In this document: in pieces, positions 1 through 8,161 of the stretch
Numbering within the stretch: position 1 is the stretch's first letter
How the letters are laid out: each line of letters opens with the position of its first letter
Assembly: GCA_003550305.1 (NCBI GenBank)
Contig: QKYT01000490.1
Location: 6,698-20,688 of the forward strand
Length of the DNA stretch: 13,991 nt
DNA from: Glomus cerebriforme
Taxonomy: Eukaryota > Glomeromycota > Glomeromycetes > Glomerales > Glomeraceae
Direction of reading: 5' to 3'
Translations under genes and position numbers: made by a program
Notes under the pieces: model-generated
Seen by the model: the letters and a program-made list of their open reading frames with translations, nothing else
Database searches by the model: none
Told to the model about the DNA's origin: nothing

Positions 1-573
1 TATTTCATATGAAACTCGAAATAAAATTTATTCATTTATTTATTTTTATGATTAATTGCCATAAATGGACTAGTAAAGTCTTAAAGATTATATTTATCAT
101 ATTTTTTGTTGAACAAATAATGAGTTTAATTTATTATTCTCTAGATTCATAAACTTAGAAATTTTTACATAATATGATTATGTATATGTTTTTTTTTTTG
201 AATTATAATAATTTTATTCTGACGTTTATACCTTAAAAAAAAAATAATTTCTGTCAACAGTTTAACACAGAGTTTTGAATTTTTTTTGAATAATAGAATG
301 GGTCTAATTATATATTCTAATTACCTTTACAGATTATTCTATAAAATCTTATTAAGTTCATATATTTAAATTTTGGCACTATTGGCTTTTGATACATAAA
401 CGCAATAATTTTTTATAAAAAGTATATTTTTAAGAATTATCATAAAAAAAAATAAAATTATTTTTATAATTGATATAAAATTAAAAATTAATCCTGGGCA
501 TCATCTTAAAAAAAAAAAAAATTTTTATTGAATAAATTATTAAAATCACTAAGCTGAAGATTTTACAAATGTT
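1..573. other. A/T-rich stretch without a gene
   Basis: I see no coding segment, RNA gene or clear repeat here. The stretch is dominated by A and T homopolymer runs, for example a poly-A run near 508-520. All six frames are broken by stops at short intervals. It may include sequence once downstream of the kelch relic that ends at 574 on the minus strand. Confidence 0.6.
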
Positions 574-1019
574 TTACGTAATCTGATTTACCGCATCTAA
601 AGGTAATTCTGCCCCTATTTCATTATAACCACCTAAATAATGTTATTATCAGGTAATAAAGTAGCACATAATTATATCTTGGTGTGGGTGCACTAAACTT
701 TTGATTCAACTAACATACCGAATTTTATATAAGTCTGACGATTGACATTACCGTTCCAAGGTCAAAAAAACGAACTGATCAGAGAACCTATAAAAAGAAA
801 TAAAAAGGAATGAATTAATAGTGATATATCTCTCAATTAGATTTATTTATCTAATGTAAACATATCATTTATATTATTAGTCCCATTAGATTCATCCCAT
901 AAATACATTTTTCCATTATTGTCAATAATTCCAGTCAAACTTTGCTTTCTAGGAATATTTCCAACTATTATTAGAAAATTTCATGAATTAGTTTCCATAT
1001 CAAATGTATAAAGAGAAGG
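574..1019 (-). pseudogene. Kelch-repeat protein relic
   Basis: This is a decayed fragment of a kelch (beta-propeller) protein, read from 1019 down to 574. Frame 1019-843 reads PSLYTFDMETNS, a stop where kelch repeats carry Trp, then NIPRKQSLTGIID, DNNGKMYLW, and a run ending NDMFTLDK before another stop. The DE after MYLW stands where the diagnostic kelch Gly-Gly would be. Further on, SAPTPRYNY (from 694), ATLLPDNNII and LGGYNEIGAELPLD follow one another in different frames, so single-base deletions separate them. LGGYNE keeps the Gly-Gly pair. The order (YTFD / R-SLTG / G-MYL / LD / PTPR / LP-NII-GGY) is that of successive kelch blades, which are widespread in Rhizophagus; that family link is inference from memory. 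It carries at least three lesions. The family call is fairly firm; the original function is unknown. Confidence 0.65.
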
Positions 1020-1872
1020 CAATTTGTGATTTGTTGATTAATTTATATTAAAAACCAGTAGTCTTTTTGAAAACAGCGATAATAAAATTTATAAAAATTG
1101 TGATGGAAATCATGTGACATAATCGTTCGGATGCTGCGCAAATTTCATTGTAAATTTTTAGATACAGTACAATGAATCTAGATGATATAATTTAACACCC
1201 TCTTCACAAAATACAACACTAAATTCATTATAAAAATTATTTTTAAATAAATTTCGAAACCTGTTACTATGTTAAACAATTGTTGAGTATTTTTTTTTTC
1301 ATAACACCGAAAAAATTAAGAAATTTTTAGTTGACTAGATATTTTGATGCATGTAATGGTCTACTCAATAATATAATCTCTCTTACTTTTCATCAGTTTT
1401 GGACATCAATTAATATGTTCGACAGTTAAATTTTCATTACTCAAAAATTATTTTCTATACCCGATTTACCATATTTTGGCATTTTTTTTTTTTTTTTTAT
1501 CCTTATTCTCCTTATCCTATTTGATCAATAAAATGTATAACATGCCAAAATCATTAGCACAACAAATATTTGTGTAATACAAAAATGAACAAATGCATCA
1601 TTTGTCATTTGAACACTGATGTTAAAAAAAAATCTTTTTTGAAAATTATTATTTTTTTCCAAAACACATATTTTTAATAGACATTGTGGGTCAAATGATG
1701 AATTTTTCACAATAATAGTTGTGAGCCATTTAACTCTCTTATAAGAATGCTCTTTAATGTTAACCAAAATAATGGCCTATTTTCTATATAGTACAATTTA
1801 TTTTATTTTCAATGGGAAAAAATTTATCTCGCAAACCTCAAACCTAAACACATACTGTTTATTTAATTTTAG
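1020..1872. other. A/T-rich stretch without a supported gene
   Basis: No coding segment can be supported. There is a 17-base T run at 1482-1498. The minus-strand open frame 1767-1525 has no recognisable domain, and its composition is that of the background, so I treat it as chance. The first part (about 1020-1100) may contain unrecognisable upstream remains of the kelch relic. Confidence 0.5.
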
Positions 1873-2018
1873 CATTCGATATTCATCGGAACCAAGGTCC
1901 TATACCGACCTACGCCAAGACGTATACAACGCCTACGTATTAACTAATAATTTTATCAACGATCCTTTCGACAAGTTATATCAGATTAGTGAAGCATTTA
2001 TCATATTAAATTATGAAG
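1873..2018 (+). other. exon-like coding island, unknown family
   Basis: I do not recognise this protein. The segment has the look of an internal exon. It is preceded by a pyrimidine-rich acceptor (TTTAATTTTAG ending at 1872) and followed by a possible donor (AAG|GTATTA at 2018/2019). The frame reads IRYSSEPRSYTDLRQDVYNA and continues through YVLTNNFINDPFDKLYQI. Codons here often end in C (tac, gac, gcc, aac, ttc, atc), and the segment is visibly richer in G+C than its surroundings, which is why I keep it. No start codon or matching flanking exon is evident, so it is more likely a stranded fragment of a gene or mobile element than a working gene. It shares codon style with the island at 4190-4351, but the exon phases do not match (phase 1 end here, phase 0 there). 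Confidence 0.3.
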
Positions 2019-3062
2019 GTATTATTTTAGATTTAAAAGTTATTAACCCTTTAATGATGATTTAGAATCACAATGTGACTTATAATTTCAAGTGTGACAA
2101 TAAACACCTCAAAAAATAACAAAATAAAGAAGACATAATCAATCAAAGAAAAAAAGGAATCTTTTTTGAAAAATAAGAACAAGAATAGAAAAACATGACA
2201 TACCTTACAAATGCAAATATTTCTGTAATATCCCAAATAAAATTTCATAGAAAAAATTATTTTCACATTTACAAATACAAATGTAACATGAACAAAAAAT
2301 CTTTACTCTAGATTATCCTAATATCTTAACATCTGGAATATTGCAAATGAGACATTTTTTGGATGCACTCGGATATTTTTAATGACAATTCTGGACATTA
2401 TTCTTTTATAAGGGCTATATCACACTTATTAGTGTCTTAATCTATATAGAATAAATATCAGACCAGCATCTAACCCAAGGTCCTTTAACGTGATTAAATA
2501 AACAGAAAATCTAATCATAATATTCTACAAAATAGTTTTATATACAGAGAAGTAAAATTGAATTGTTTTTCAAGTGTTTCTGGTTTTCTGTTTAATTAAA
2601 ATTACCTTGATTACCTTGTATTGCATATTATTAATTAGAGTATAGTAAATTTTTATTGATTTTAATTGATGTATAAAATACTATATTACACAAAATTAAT
2701 ATTTTTATTTAATTAAGACATTTGATACTATTCTAAATTATACTATTCTAAATTTCTTGACAGAAACATTATAAAAAACTTTTACGATCTTCATTTAAAA
2801 TTATTAAACTATATATTTATAATTAGACATTATTCTTTAAATAATTATATTATTATTTTTTAGATTAGAATTTTTTAGTGTTCTTTAACTCTTCTATGTA
2901 TTGATATATTCCTAATTTGTTCATTTTAATTAAACTAATCAAAGAATAAAATTAATTTAAATTTACACTGTTTCATAAAAAATATCATTATTCACATTAT
3001 TTTCATCCTCATTCTCATTAGAAGGAGTATTCATTGTGGATTCCTTCATCTCTTGTATCAAC
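2019..3062. other. A/T-rich stretch without a gene
   Basis: About 1 kb with no supported gene. The minus-strand open frame 2266-2051 is Phe/Leu/Ile-rich low-complexity sequence typical of chance frames in A/T-rich DNA. No repeat copy or hairpin stood out. Confidence 0.5.
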
Positions 3063-3301
3063 ATTGATTATTGGTCCTACCATTCATTCCATCTTTAATC
3101 TTTTTTTAACATTAAAAATTCATTCAACATTCACAATATTTATAAATTTCTGAATCTTTGCTCAGTCTCCAAAACTATAATGATGCCAGTTTTTAGAACT
3201 TCATTCTTTGCCCAGTCTCCAAAACTATACATACTGATGACAGTTTTTAGAACTTCATTCTCCTCTGTCTTCCATCTACTATGTCATATAGCCGGACTCA
3301 T
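3063..3301 (-). pseudogene. Myb/SANT-like DNA-binding domain relic
   Basis: Read on the minus strand from an ATG at 3301, the frame gives MSPAI, a stop, then HSRWKTEENEVLKT and, after a short gap, YSFGDWAK. The two Trp codons (3274-3272 and 3214-3212) are exactly 20 codons apart, the W-x19-W spacing of Myb/SANT repeats, and the acidic TEENE after the first Trp is also typical. After a duplicated stretch the reading resumes as YSFGD-stop-AKIQKFI. Further on, RWNEW followed after a frame change by GPIIN (about 3094-3063) resembles the third Myb helix with its Trp. Myb repeats bind DNA; this copy has at least two stops, one duplication and one frameshift and cannot make a full domain. The same frame is semi-open upstream to about 3560. 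Alternative: a SANT domain from a transposon-encoded protein. Confidence 0.5.
3155..3259. repeat. 50-bp tandem duplication
   Basis: Unit 1 (3155-3204) and unit 2 (3205-3259) both begin TCTTTGCYCAGTCTCC and both end in CAGTTTTTAGAACTTCAT. They differ by a 5-base insertion (catac) in unit 2 and a few substitutions. The duplication lies inside the Myb-like relic, repeats the region coding the second Trp, and throws the frame out. Confidence 0.85.
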
Positions 3302-3704
3302 TGTATTTCAAAATGGAGATATTGTTGTTCAGAATGATCCTCCAACAGCACAAACTAATATTCATCTTTTTTTTTTGATCCATTTACGTGATTCACTAGT
3401 TTGTTTATTCCATTGTTTAAAATAGTTCACCGCTGTATGATTTGATACTTAACTCCATTGTGATTATTGTCTGTTGTAATTATTATGACGTGCAATATAT
3501 AGTATTATCTTATTTCTACAGCCATCTCTTTCACTTCTGCTAATACTGGAAGGATCGTGAGTTGTCCATTTAATTATATATTCTTTTGATATCTTATTTT
3601 GAACATACTGTTTTATTAAGAGTCTATTTTTTAATTAGAGATGATGAAAACCCTTCATTACTGTTAGCTATTAATACCTAATTTTATCTCACGAGTTATA
3701 AATA
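3302..3704. other. stretch without a supported gene
   Basis: No intact gene. On the minus strand, in the same frame as the Myb-like relic, there is a semi-open reading from about 3560 to 3302. It includes SRSERDGCRN and FKQWNKQTSESRKWIKKK and is broken by several stops. It could be the decayed N-terminal part of the Myb-like protein, but this is inference only. The plus-strand open frame 3180-3425 is judged a shadow of the same relic. Confidence 0.4.
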
Positions 3705-4076
3705 GGGAATTCTAATCTAAACCAAACCAGCCAGTTGACCGGTCTTTCCTTGCCTGATACGAAGAAGACCTCTATATACAGTATAAGGAAGTTAAGAGGG
3801 AATTTAAAGGAAGTGGTTTTAAAAAGGAATTAAACTGGTCAGTTAGGAGATACTCAACTATCTGACCTTCCTTGCCTGATACGAGGATTTCCTCATATAC
3901 AGTATAAGGAAGCTAAGAGGGAGCTTAAAGGGTACGAGTTTAAAAATGATTGTAAGATAAAATTAGGATAAAAATGTGAAGGAATATTTTAAAAAAATGG
4001 TAGTATTTATATATTTTAAGAATATTAAGAATATAAAAATGAGTAAAACATAAGAAATTTGCATGATTTGACTCAT
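3705..4076 (+). repeat. dispersed repeat, copy A (core doubled)
   Basis: This element is shared with 7321-7674. It starts GGAATTCTAATCTAAACC (3706 on; copy B begins GGAAATTCTAATCTAAAT) and ends TTTGCATGATTTGACTCAT at 4058-4076 (copy B TTTGTATGATCTGACTCAT). Inside, a hairpin core beginning CCTTGCCTGATACG occurs twice, at 3748 and 3870, a 122-base period, so copy A carries two head-to-tail cores where copy B has one. Each core folds as an outer stem TTCCTT/AAGGAA with an inner stem around GAGG/CCTC. The second core is preceded by GGTCAGTT...AACTATCTGACC, itself an inverted repeat. No protein is encoded. It is probably a non-autonomous mobile element or satellite-like family; the class is not determined. 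Confidence 0.75.
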
Positions 4077-4189
4077 CATACTTAATTTGTTATTGTATCA
4101 TTATTAATTACATAATCTTTTATTTGTTCTCATGAAAAATTTCTACATTTGTTAATAATTCATGATTTTTCACTTTGTTTCAAAATGAG

Positions 4190-4546
4190 TCAAATCTGTT
4201 CAACGTCATCAACCACTGGTGGCAAGACATGTGGTTCACGACACTCAAAGGAAACGCAATTATGGTATATTCCGCCACTTTTACCAAGGAACAAGTTGAT
4301 AATAGATATAGATACGCAGCGAGTGCAAATGTATCATTCTTATACAATCAGGTACTATTTCTTATACAATGCATATTTGTTTATATATAGGTCGTATAAG
4401 AAAGTATGTCGTACATGTATAAGAACGATACATTTGCTACCAATAATATTCTTCAAAAATTAATGGTTACATAAAGCACTAGTTAATGTAAGAAAAGAGT
4501 AACAATACACTTTTTTTAGGATTCACCAATTTATAGCATTGTATAA
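4190..4546 (+). other. two-exon C-terminal gene fragment, unknown family
   Basis: I do not recognise this protein. An exon at 4190-4351 reads SNLFNVINHWWQDMWF and continues through LKGNAIMVYSATFTKEQ to AASANVSFLYNQ. At 4352 there is a GTACTA donor, and TTTTTTTAG ends at 4519. Joining them in phase 0 gives the end DSPIYSIV and a stop at 4544-4546, so splicing would close the frame neatly after 62 residues. Codons are rich in C-ending forms (aac, atc, cac, ttc, acg, gcc) unlike the A/T-rich surroundings, suggesting a once well-expressed or imported gene. No in-frame ATG is seen: upstream there is only a possible acceptor (ATGAG ending at 4189) after a pyrimidine-rich tract. It is probably the last exons of a truncated gene. 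The overlapping open frame from 4149 is a shadow. Confidence 0.4.
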
Positions 4547-5280
4547 ATTGTTTGCATATTAAACGATTTTATAAATTATATATTTATTTAGCAAATGGAT
4601 TTTAATGTTTACATTTTAAAATATTTTATTCATTTATATATGAAATCATTTTTATTTTTAAACAATAAAATATTCTTTTTCCTTCTGCAGCAAAAAACTT
4701 CAAATTCTTACATATGTTACTGTGTCACATAATAAGGCGCTACTAAATTTCTTTTCTACCGCTGAACCTCTGATTCCATCAAATTCATCATTAATGAATT
4801 TTAGAAATAATGATAATTGATAATTTGAAATTATGAAATTGGTTAGTCAAATCAGACAGTTATGAGCAAAATCTTATTTTTTTAAAAAGAATTTATGTTT
4901 TGTATGATAAAAATTCATACTACTTACAGTAACTCTTTAACAAAATTATTAATTAATAAAAGTTCCATTTCTAATATTTATTATATATGACACGGAAAAG
5001 GTTAAAAATTTATTATTTATAGTTAATTGAGATCTACGCAATATTGTTATGCATTAATACAGCAGAGTACATAAATTAGTAATCTGTGGTACTGCGTAAA
5101 ATGACTATTTTTTATAGTTACTTTCTTTTCTTTCTTTTTCACAATAATTAAAAGATTTCAATGTCTTCAAATAATATTTTGTATGATATGATAAAAATTC
5201 TTAAAAGAATTTTTAAAAGGTTTTTATCATTAAGTTACAAAAATAAAGAATAATATAAATATGAAAATATTTTAATAAAT
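4547..5280. other. A/T-rich stretch without a supported gene
   Basis: No gene is supported. On the minus strand 4790-4700 a short open piece reads NDEFDGIRGSAVEKKFSS, richer in G+C than its flanks. It is only part of a roughly 50-codon open frame and matches nothing I know. The last part (about 5190-5280) may be unreadable upstream remains of the Sel1-like relic. Confidence 0.4.
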
Positions 5281-5552
5281 TGGATACAAGATTTTTTTGA
5301 TTCAAATGAAAAAGATCTTAAAATAATTTTAATATATGGAAAACATAAAGAAAATGAAAATTAGTTTCAAATTTAATTGGATTTTTTTATAAATAGAGTA
5401 TAAGTTGTATCAACATTATTGATAAAAATAAATCTTTAAATTTATATTTATTATCGATTGATATAGTAAAAATAAAAAAATTATCTTCTACATATCAAAT
5501 ACTTAATATAATCATACCAAAACAAAAAAAATATACATATATATTTTTATAA
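5281..5552 (+). pseudogene. Sel1-repeat-like protein relic
   Basis: Frame 5281-5364 reads WIQDFFDSNEKDLKIIL and on to HKENEN before a stop at 5362-5364. After a frame shift, 5370-5552 reads NLIGFFYK, a stop, then SISCINIIDKNKSLNLYLLS and a further stretch to a stop at 5550-5552. The pattern L-I-G-F-F-Y, a short loop, I-D-K-N-K-S, then L-x-L-Y-L-L fits the Sel1 (TPR-like) consensus of L-G-x-x-Y, D-x-x-K-A and Y-x-x-A positions. Sel1 repeat proteins, often joined to protein kinases, are abundant in Rhizophagus (family knowledge, not tested here). The relic has a stop between the two parts, a frameshift and an internal stop, so it is not functional. Because the region is so A/T-rich, composition alone could mimic part of the pattern. 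Confidence 0.4.
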
Positions 5553-7320
5553 ATATTTTTCATTATTTGTGCCATATAAAAATTCCATGTATTAAAGTAG
5601 TCTTCGAACAACTTATTTACATAATAAATAACGATATAATAAAACTTTTAAATTAATTGCAATATTATATATATCTTTAATAATTTTTAATTAGCGGTTA
5701 GAACTTTAATTTCATAAAATGTGCACACTATATTTTTATGTATTTGAAAATCTTTAAAAAGATTGCATTTTCCATTAGAATTAAGAATAACAATAGTCAA
5801 ATGTAAAATTTTTTAATAAATTACTTTAATAAATTTTAAATATTAATTGATTTTATAATAAACCAGTATTTCTTATATTTTTATGATTTTTATTATTATT
5901 TTTTTTATATTTATTAGCTAAAAATTTAAGATTATTTATGAAAATTGTACATGGTTGTTTTCTCTCAAATCATGAAGGATCGATAAATATCAGATTATTA
6001 CTGTACAAACGATAATTTTTACCTGTCCATTTGTAAATATTTGATTTTTCTGTTTATCAGAATGAAATCTTTACCATTTTCAAAATATTATGCCTATTAA
6101 TTTGTGATTATATTTGTGGTAATCTTTTTTTCTATTTGGATGAACTACCAAAAAAATGTAAGTACTGTATATATTTTTTTACCATTTTTTATCTTGTAGA
6201 TATTAAACACGTCTTTTTTTTTTATTTGTTAAAATATTCTTCATAATCATCATTTGAGAAATTCTGGCGAAATTACTGCTGAGATATTTATATTTAATTG
6301 AGATTTTGAGTCTTTTCTCCTTTTGTATTTACAAAGGACATGCTGTAATTCAATATTGTTGAGTGAGATTACTATAAATTTTATGGAAATTTTTAATAAA
6401 CTCAATTTTGGTGATTGTCAACTGCATGATAATTTTGGCCAAAATTAAGATACTTATTATTTAAATTTTTTAAATTATAAATTTTTTTTACAGTATGTTA
6501 AATAAATATCAATCGTACCAAATTTTGAAAATATTTAATTAAAAATTTTTTCTTAAAAAAAAAAAAAATGTAAAATCAAATTTTTCATGTTTTCCTCAAA
6601 ACCTATCTAAACAACAGCTTTTCTAACCTAAGAAAAACTTATTCTCCTTGTAAATTTACATGTAATAAGTTCGATAAATATGTAAGTTAAATCAACTTTT
6701 ATTTAAATATAATTTTATATATAAATTATTGTGAGATTAAGTAATGCCTTTCTTTGTTTGTATACTTTTCTTTTTCTATTTTTTTTTTTATGTATCTATG
6801 TCTTTATCTTATTGCTATTTGCTGAAATCTCTCATCACAATGATATCTTTAGCCTTCATCAATTTTTCATTCCTAATTTCAATCGTTGTTTTCTTGTTGT
6901 CACACAGATTGTATATCTGCACCACCCTTAGATATTTTATCTTTACCATTTAAAAGGTCATTATACCTACTTTTCCTACTTTATAAAATTTGTTATCTAA
7001 AATTGTTATTTCCTTTGATTTTTCCTCATTATAACTACTAAACTTTGTAAATCTTAAATATACTGTATATTTATTATTGCATTCTACCAATTTTTGCTAA
7101 ATTACATATGTCCTATTGTTTGTCTTTAATTGTCTTTTTCTTTTAGGAAAAGCAGGTTTCGGTTTTTACAGCAGAATGTGGCTTATATTCTTTGGTGGTT
7201 TGGCTGATAGCTTGTAATATTTTAGGCTTTTAGCTAACAAATGGTATCTTTAAAATTATTGGTTTTTAAAATTAAATAATAACAATTACTCATAAATATT
7301 TTTAATGAAATAAATGAAGA
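5553..7320. other. long A/T-rich stretch without a supported gene
   Basis: About 1.8 kb with no supported gene. The overlapping plus frames 6731-6931 and 6744-6953 are Phe/Leu-rich low-complexity sequence. A slightly G+C-richer patch at 7146-7235 follows an acceptor-like CTTTTAG but stays open only briefly and matches no family I know. The one clear structure is the palindrome at 6430-6447. Confidence 0.5.
6430..6447. repeat. perfect 18-bp palindrome
   Basis: TAATTTTGGCCAAAATTA is identical to its own reverse complement. It lies in non-coding DNA. Short GGCC-centred palindromes of this kind may be fragments of a larger dispersed family; that is inference. Confidence 0.8.
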
Positions 7321-7674
7321 GGAAATTCTAATCTAAATAAAACCAGTCAGTTAGGAGAGACTCAACTATCTGACCCGCTTTTCCTTGCCTGATATGAGGA
7401 AAACCTCATATACAGTATAAGGAAGTTAAAGATAAGTTTAAAGAGATTCCTAGCCCTAAAAAGGAATAGTTTGAAAAAGTTCTATGTTTAAAAAAAAAAG
7501 CAAAAAATAATTTAAAAAATCTCAAAGGGTTTTTATACATGTGTCATCAGAATTTATTATGCAATCATGATTACTTATGAAGAGTATAGCTATCATAGTT
7601 GCGTAGTGATATTTTCTTTCCAAAAAAAAACTTGAAAATGACTCAAGGACACAACTTTGTATGATCTGACTCAT
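7321..7674 (+). repeat. dispersed repeat, copy B (single core)
   Basis: This is the second copy of the element at 3705-4076, in the same orientation. The left end is GGAAATTCTAATCTAAAT, followed by CAGTTAGGAGAGACTCAACT and one hairpin core from 7383 (CCTTGCCTGATATGAGG). The inner stem is perfect here: TATGAGG, loop AAAA, CCTCATA. The outer stem is TTCCTT/AAGGAA. The right end TTTGTATGATCTGACTCAT (7656-7674) matches copy A at 17 of 19 bases. The middle has diverged strongly in sequence while length is kept (about 354 against 372 bases). It has no coding capacity. It may be a MITE or SINE-like family; no target-site duplication was recognised. Confidence 0.75.
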
Positions 7675-7952
7675 AAAGGAGCATAAAACTTTATAGATAA
7701 CTAAAAAGAAGATAACAATAAAATTATTGACTAAATTACAAAATACATTTGATACTTCCCCGTTGAATGAATCTCCTGCAAGAAGTTTTTGAAGTTAACA
7801 TTATATGATTATAACAAATAAATGTATCGGTTAACCCAATGAATGATCATGAATAAAACAGAACGATTGGAATCGATAACCGGAATCTCGAGTGATCTGG
7901 TCAAGTTATAATGCCGGCCAGAATTAAAAAATCGTGTAACCGATTTACTAAT
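7675..7952. other. non-coding stretch, G+C-richer patch
   Basis: No gene. From about 7825 the sequence is richer in G+C, with ATCGGTTA at 7825-7832 and its inverse TAACCGAT at 7937-7944, and GCCGGC near 7914. It could be promoter-type DNA left from the gene whose relic starts downstream. Nothing more specific can be said. Confidence 0.35.
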
Positions 7953-8140
7953 ACGCTCCTATTGGTTGTCCTTAATCTATATAATTAGGATTAGGGTTAG
8001 GGTGTTAGGATAGGTTATTTATCGCATTGCATCACACCCTACTGTTTTTCATTTTTTAATATTAATCTGGGTACTTAAATTTTTTTTGTGAATAAAATCC
8101 TATTTGTCACCCATTGTATATCATCAACCAATAAGAACGT
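7953..8140. mobile_element. 188-bp inverted-repeat-bounded segment (MITE-like candidate)
   Basis: The left end ACGCTCCTATTGGTTG (7953-7968) and the right end CAACCAATAAGAACGT (8125-8140) are inverted repeats matching at 14 of 16 positions. The interior is non-coding and contains telomere-like units. No flanking target-site duplication is visible, so a mobile origin is unproven. An alternative is a pair of CCAAT boxes (ATTGGTTG and CAACCAAT) facing each other in a promoter, since the segment ends 22 bases before the first ATG of the CRN-like relic. Confidence 0.4.
7985..8010 (+). repeat. short telomere-like TTAGGG array
   Basis: The bases read TTAGGA, TTAGGG, TTAGGG, then TG and TTAGGA. Two perfect and two one-off copies of the common fungal telomere unit lie in a row. 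It is too short to be a chromosome end. It is either an interstitial remnant or chance within the surrounding element. Confidence 0.6.
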
Positions 8141-8161
8141 GGGGTGGAAATTGATTTAAAC

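Noticed and set aside
1525..1767. Minus-strand 80-residue frame
   Set aside because: No recognisable motif, background composition, no splice or promoter support.
2051..2266. Minus-strand hydrophobic 71-residue frame
   Set aside because: Same reason: Phe/Leu/Ile strings from A-rich DNA on the plus strand.
4149..4463. Plus-strand 104-residue frame over the 4190 island
   Set aside because: The other frame shows a coherent exon with a GT-AG intron leading to a stop; this one runs through the intron.
4700..4790. Minus-strand piece reading NDEFDGIRGSAVEKKFSS, considered as an exon
   Set aside because: No family match, no splice sites of quality, and a roughly 50-codon frame is not unusual here.
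6731..6953. Two overlapping Phe/Leu-rich plus-strand frames that look like membrane helices
   Set aside because: T-rich low-complexity DNA gives Phe/Leu in any frame; no start context, domain or codon signal.
7146..7235. G+C-richer patch after an acceptor-like CTTTTAG, considered as a retrotransposon RNase H fragment
   Set aside because: I could not find the catalytic Asp/Gly pattern or any continuous domain; too short to call.
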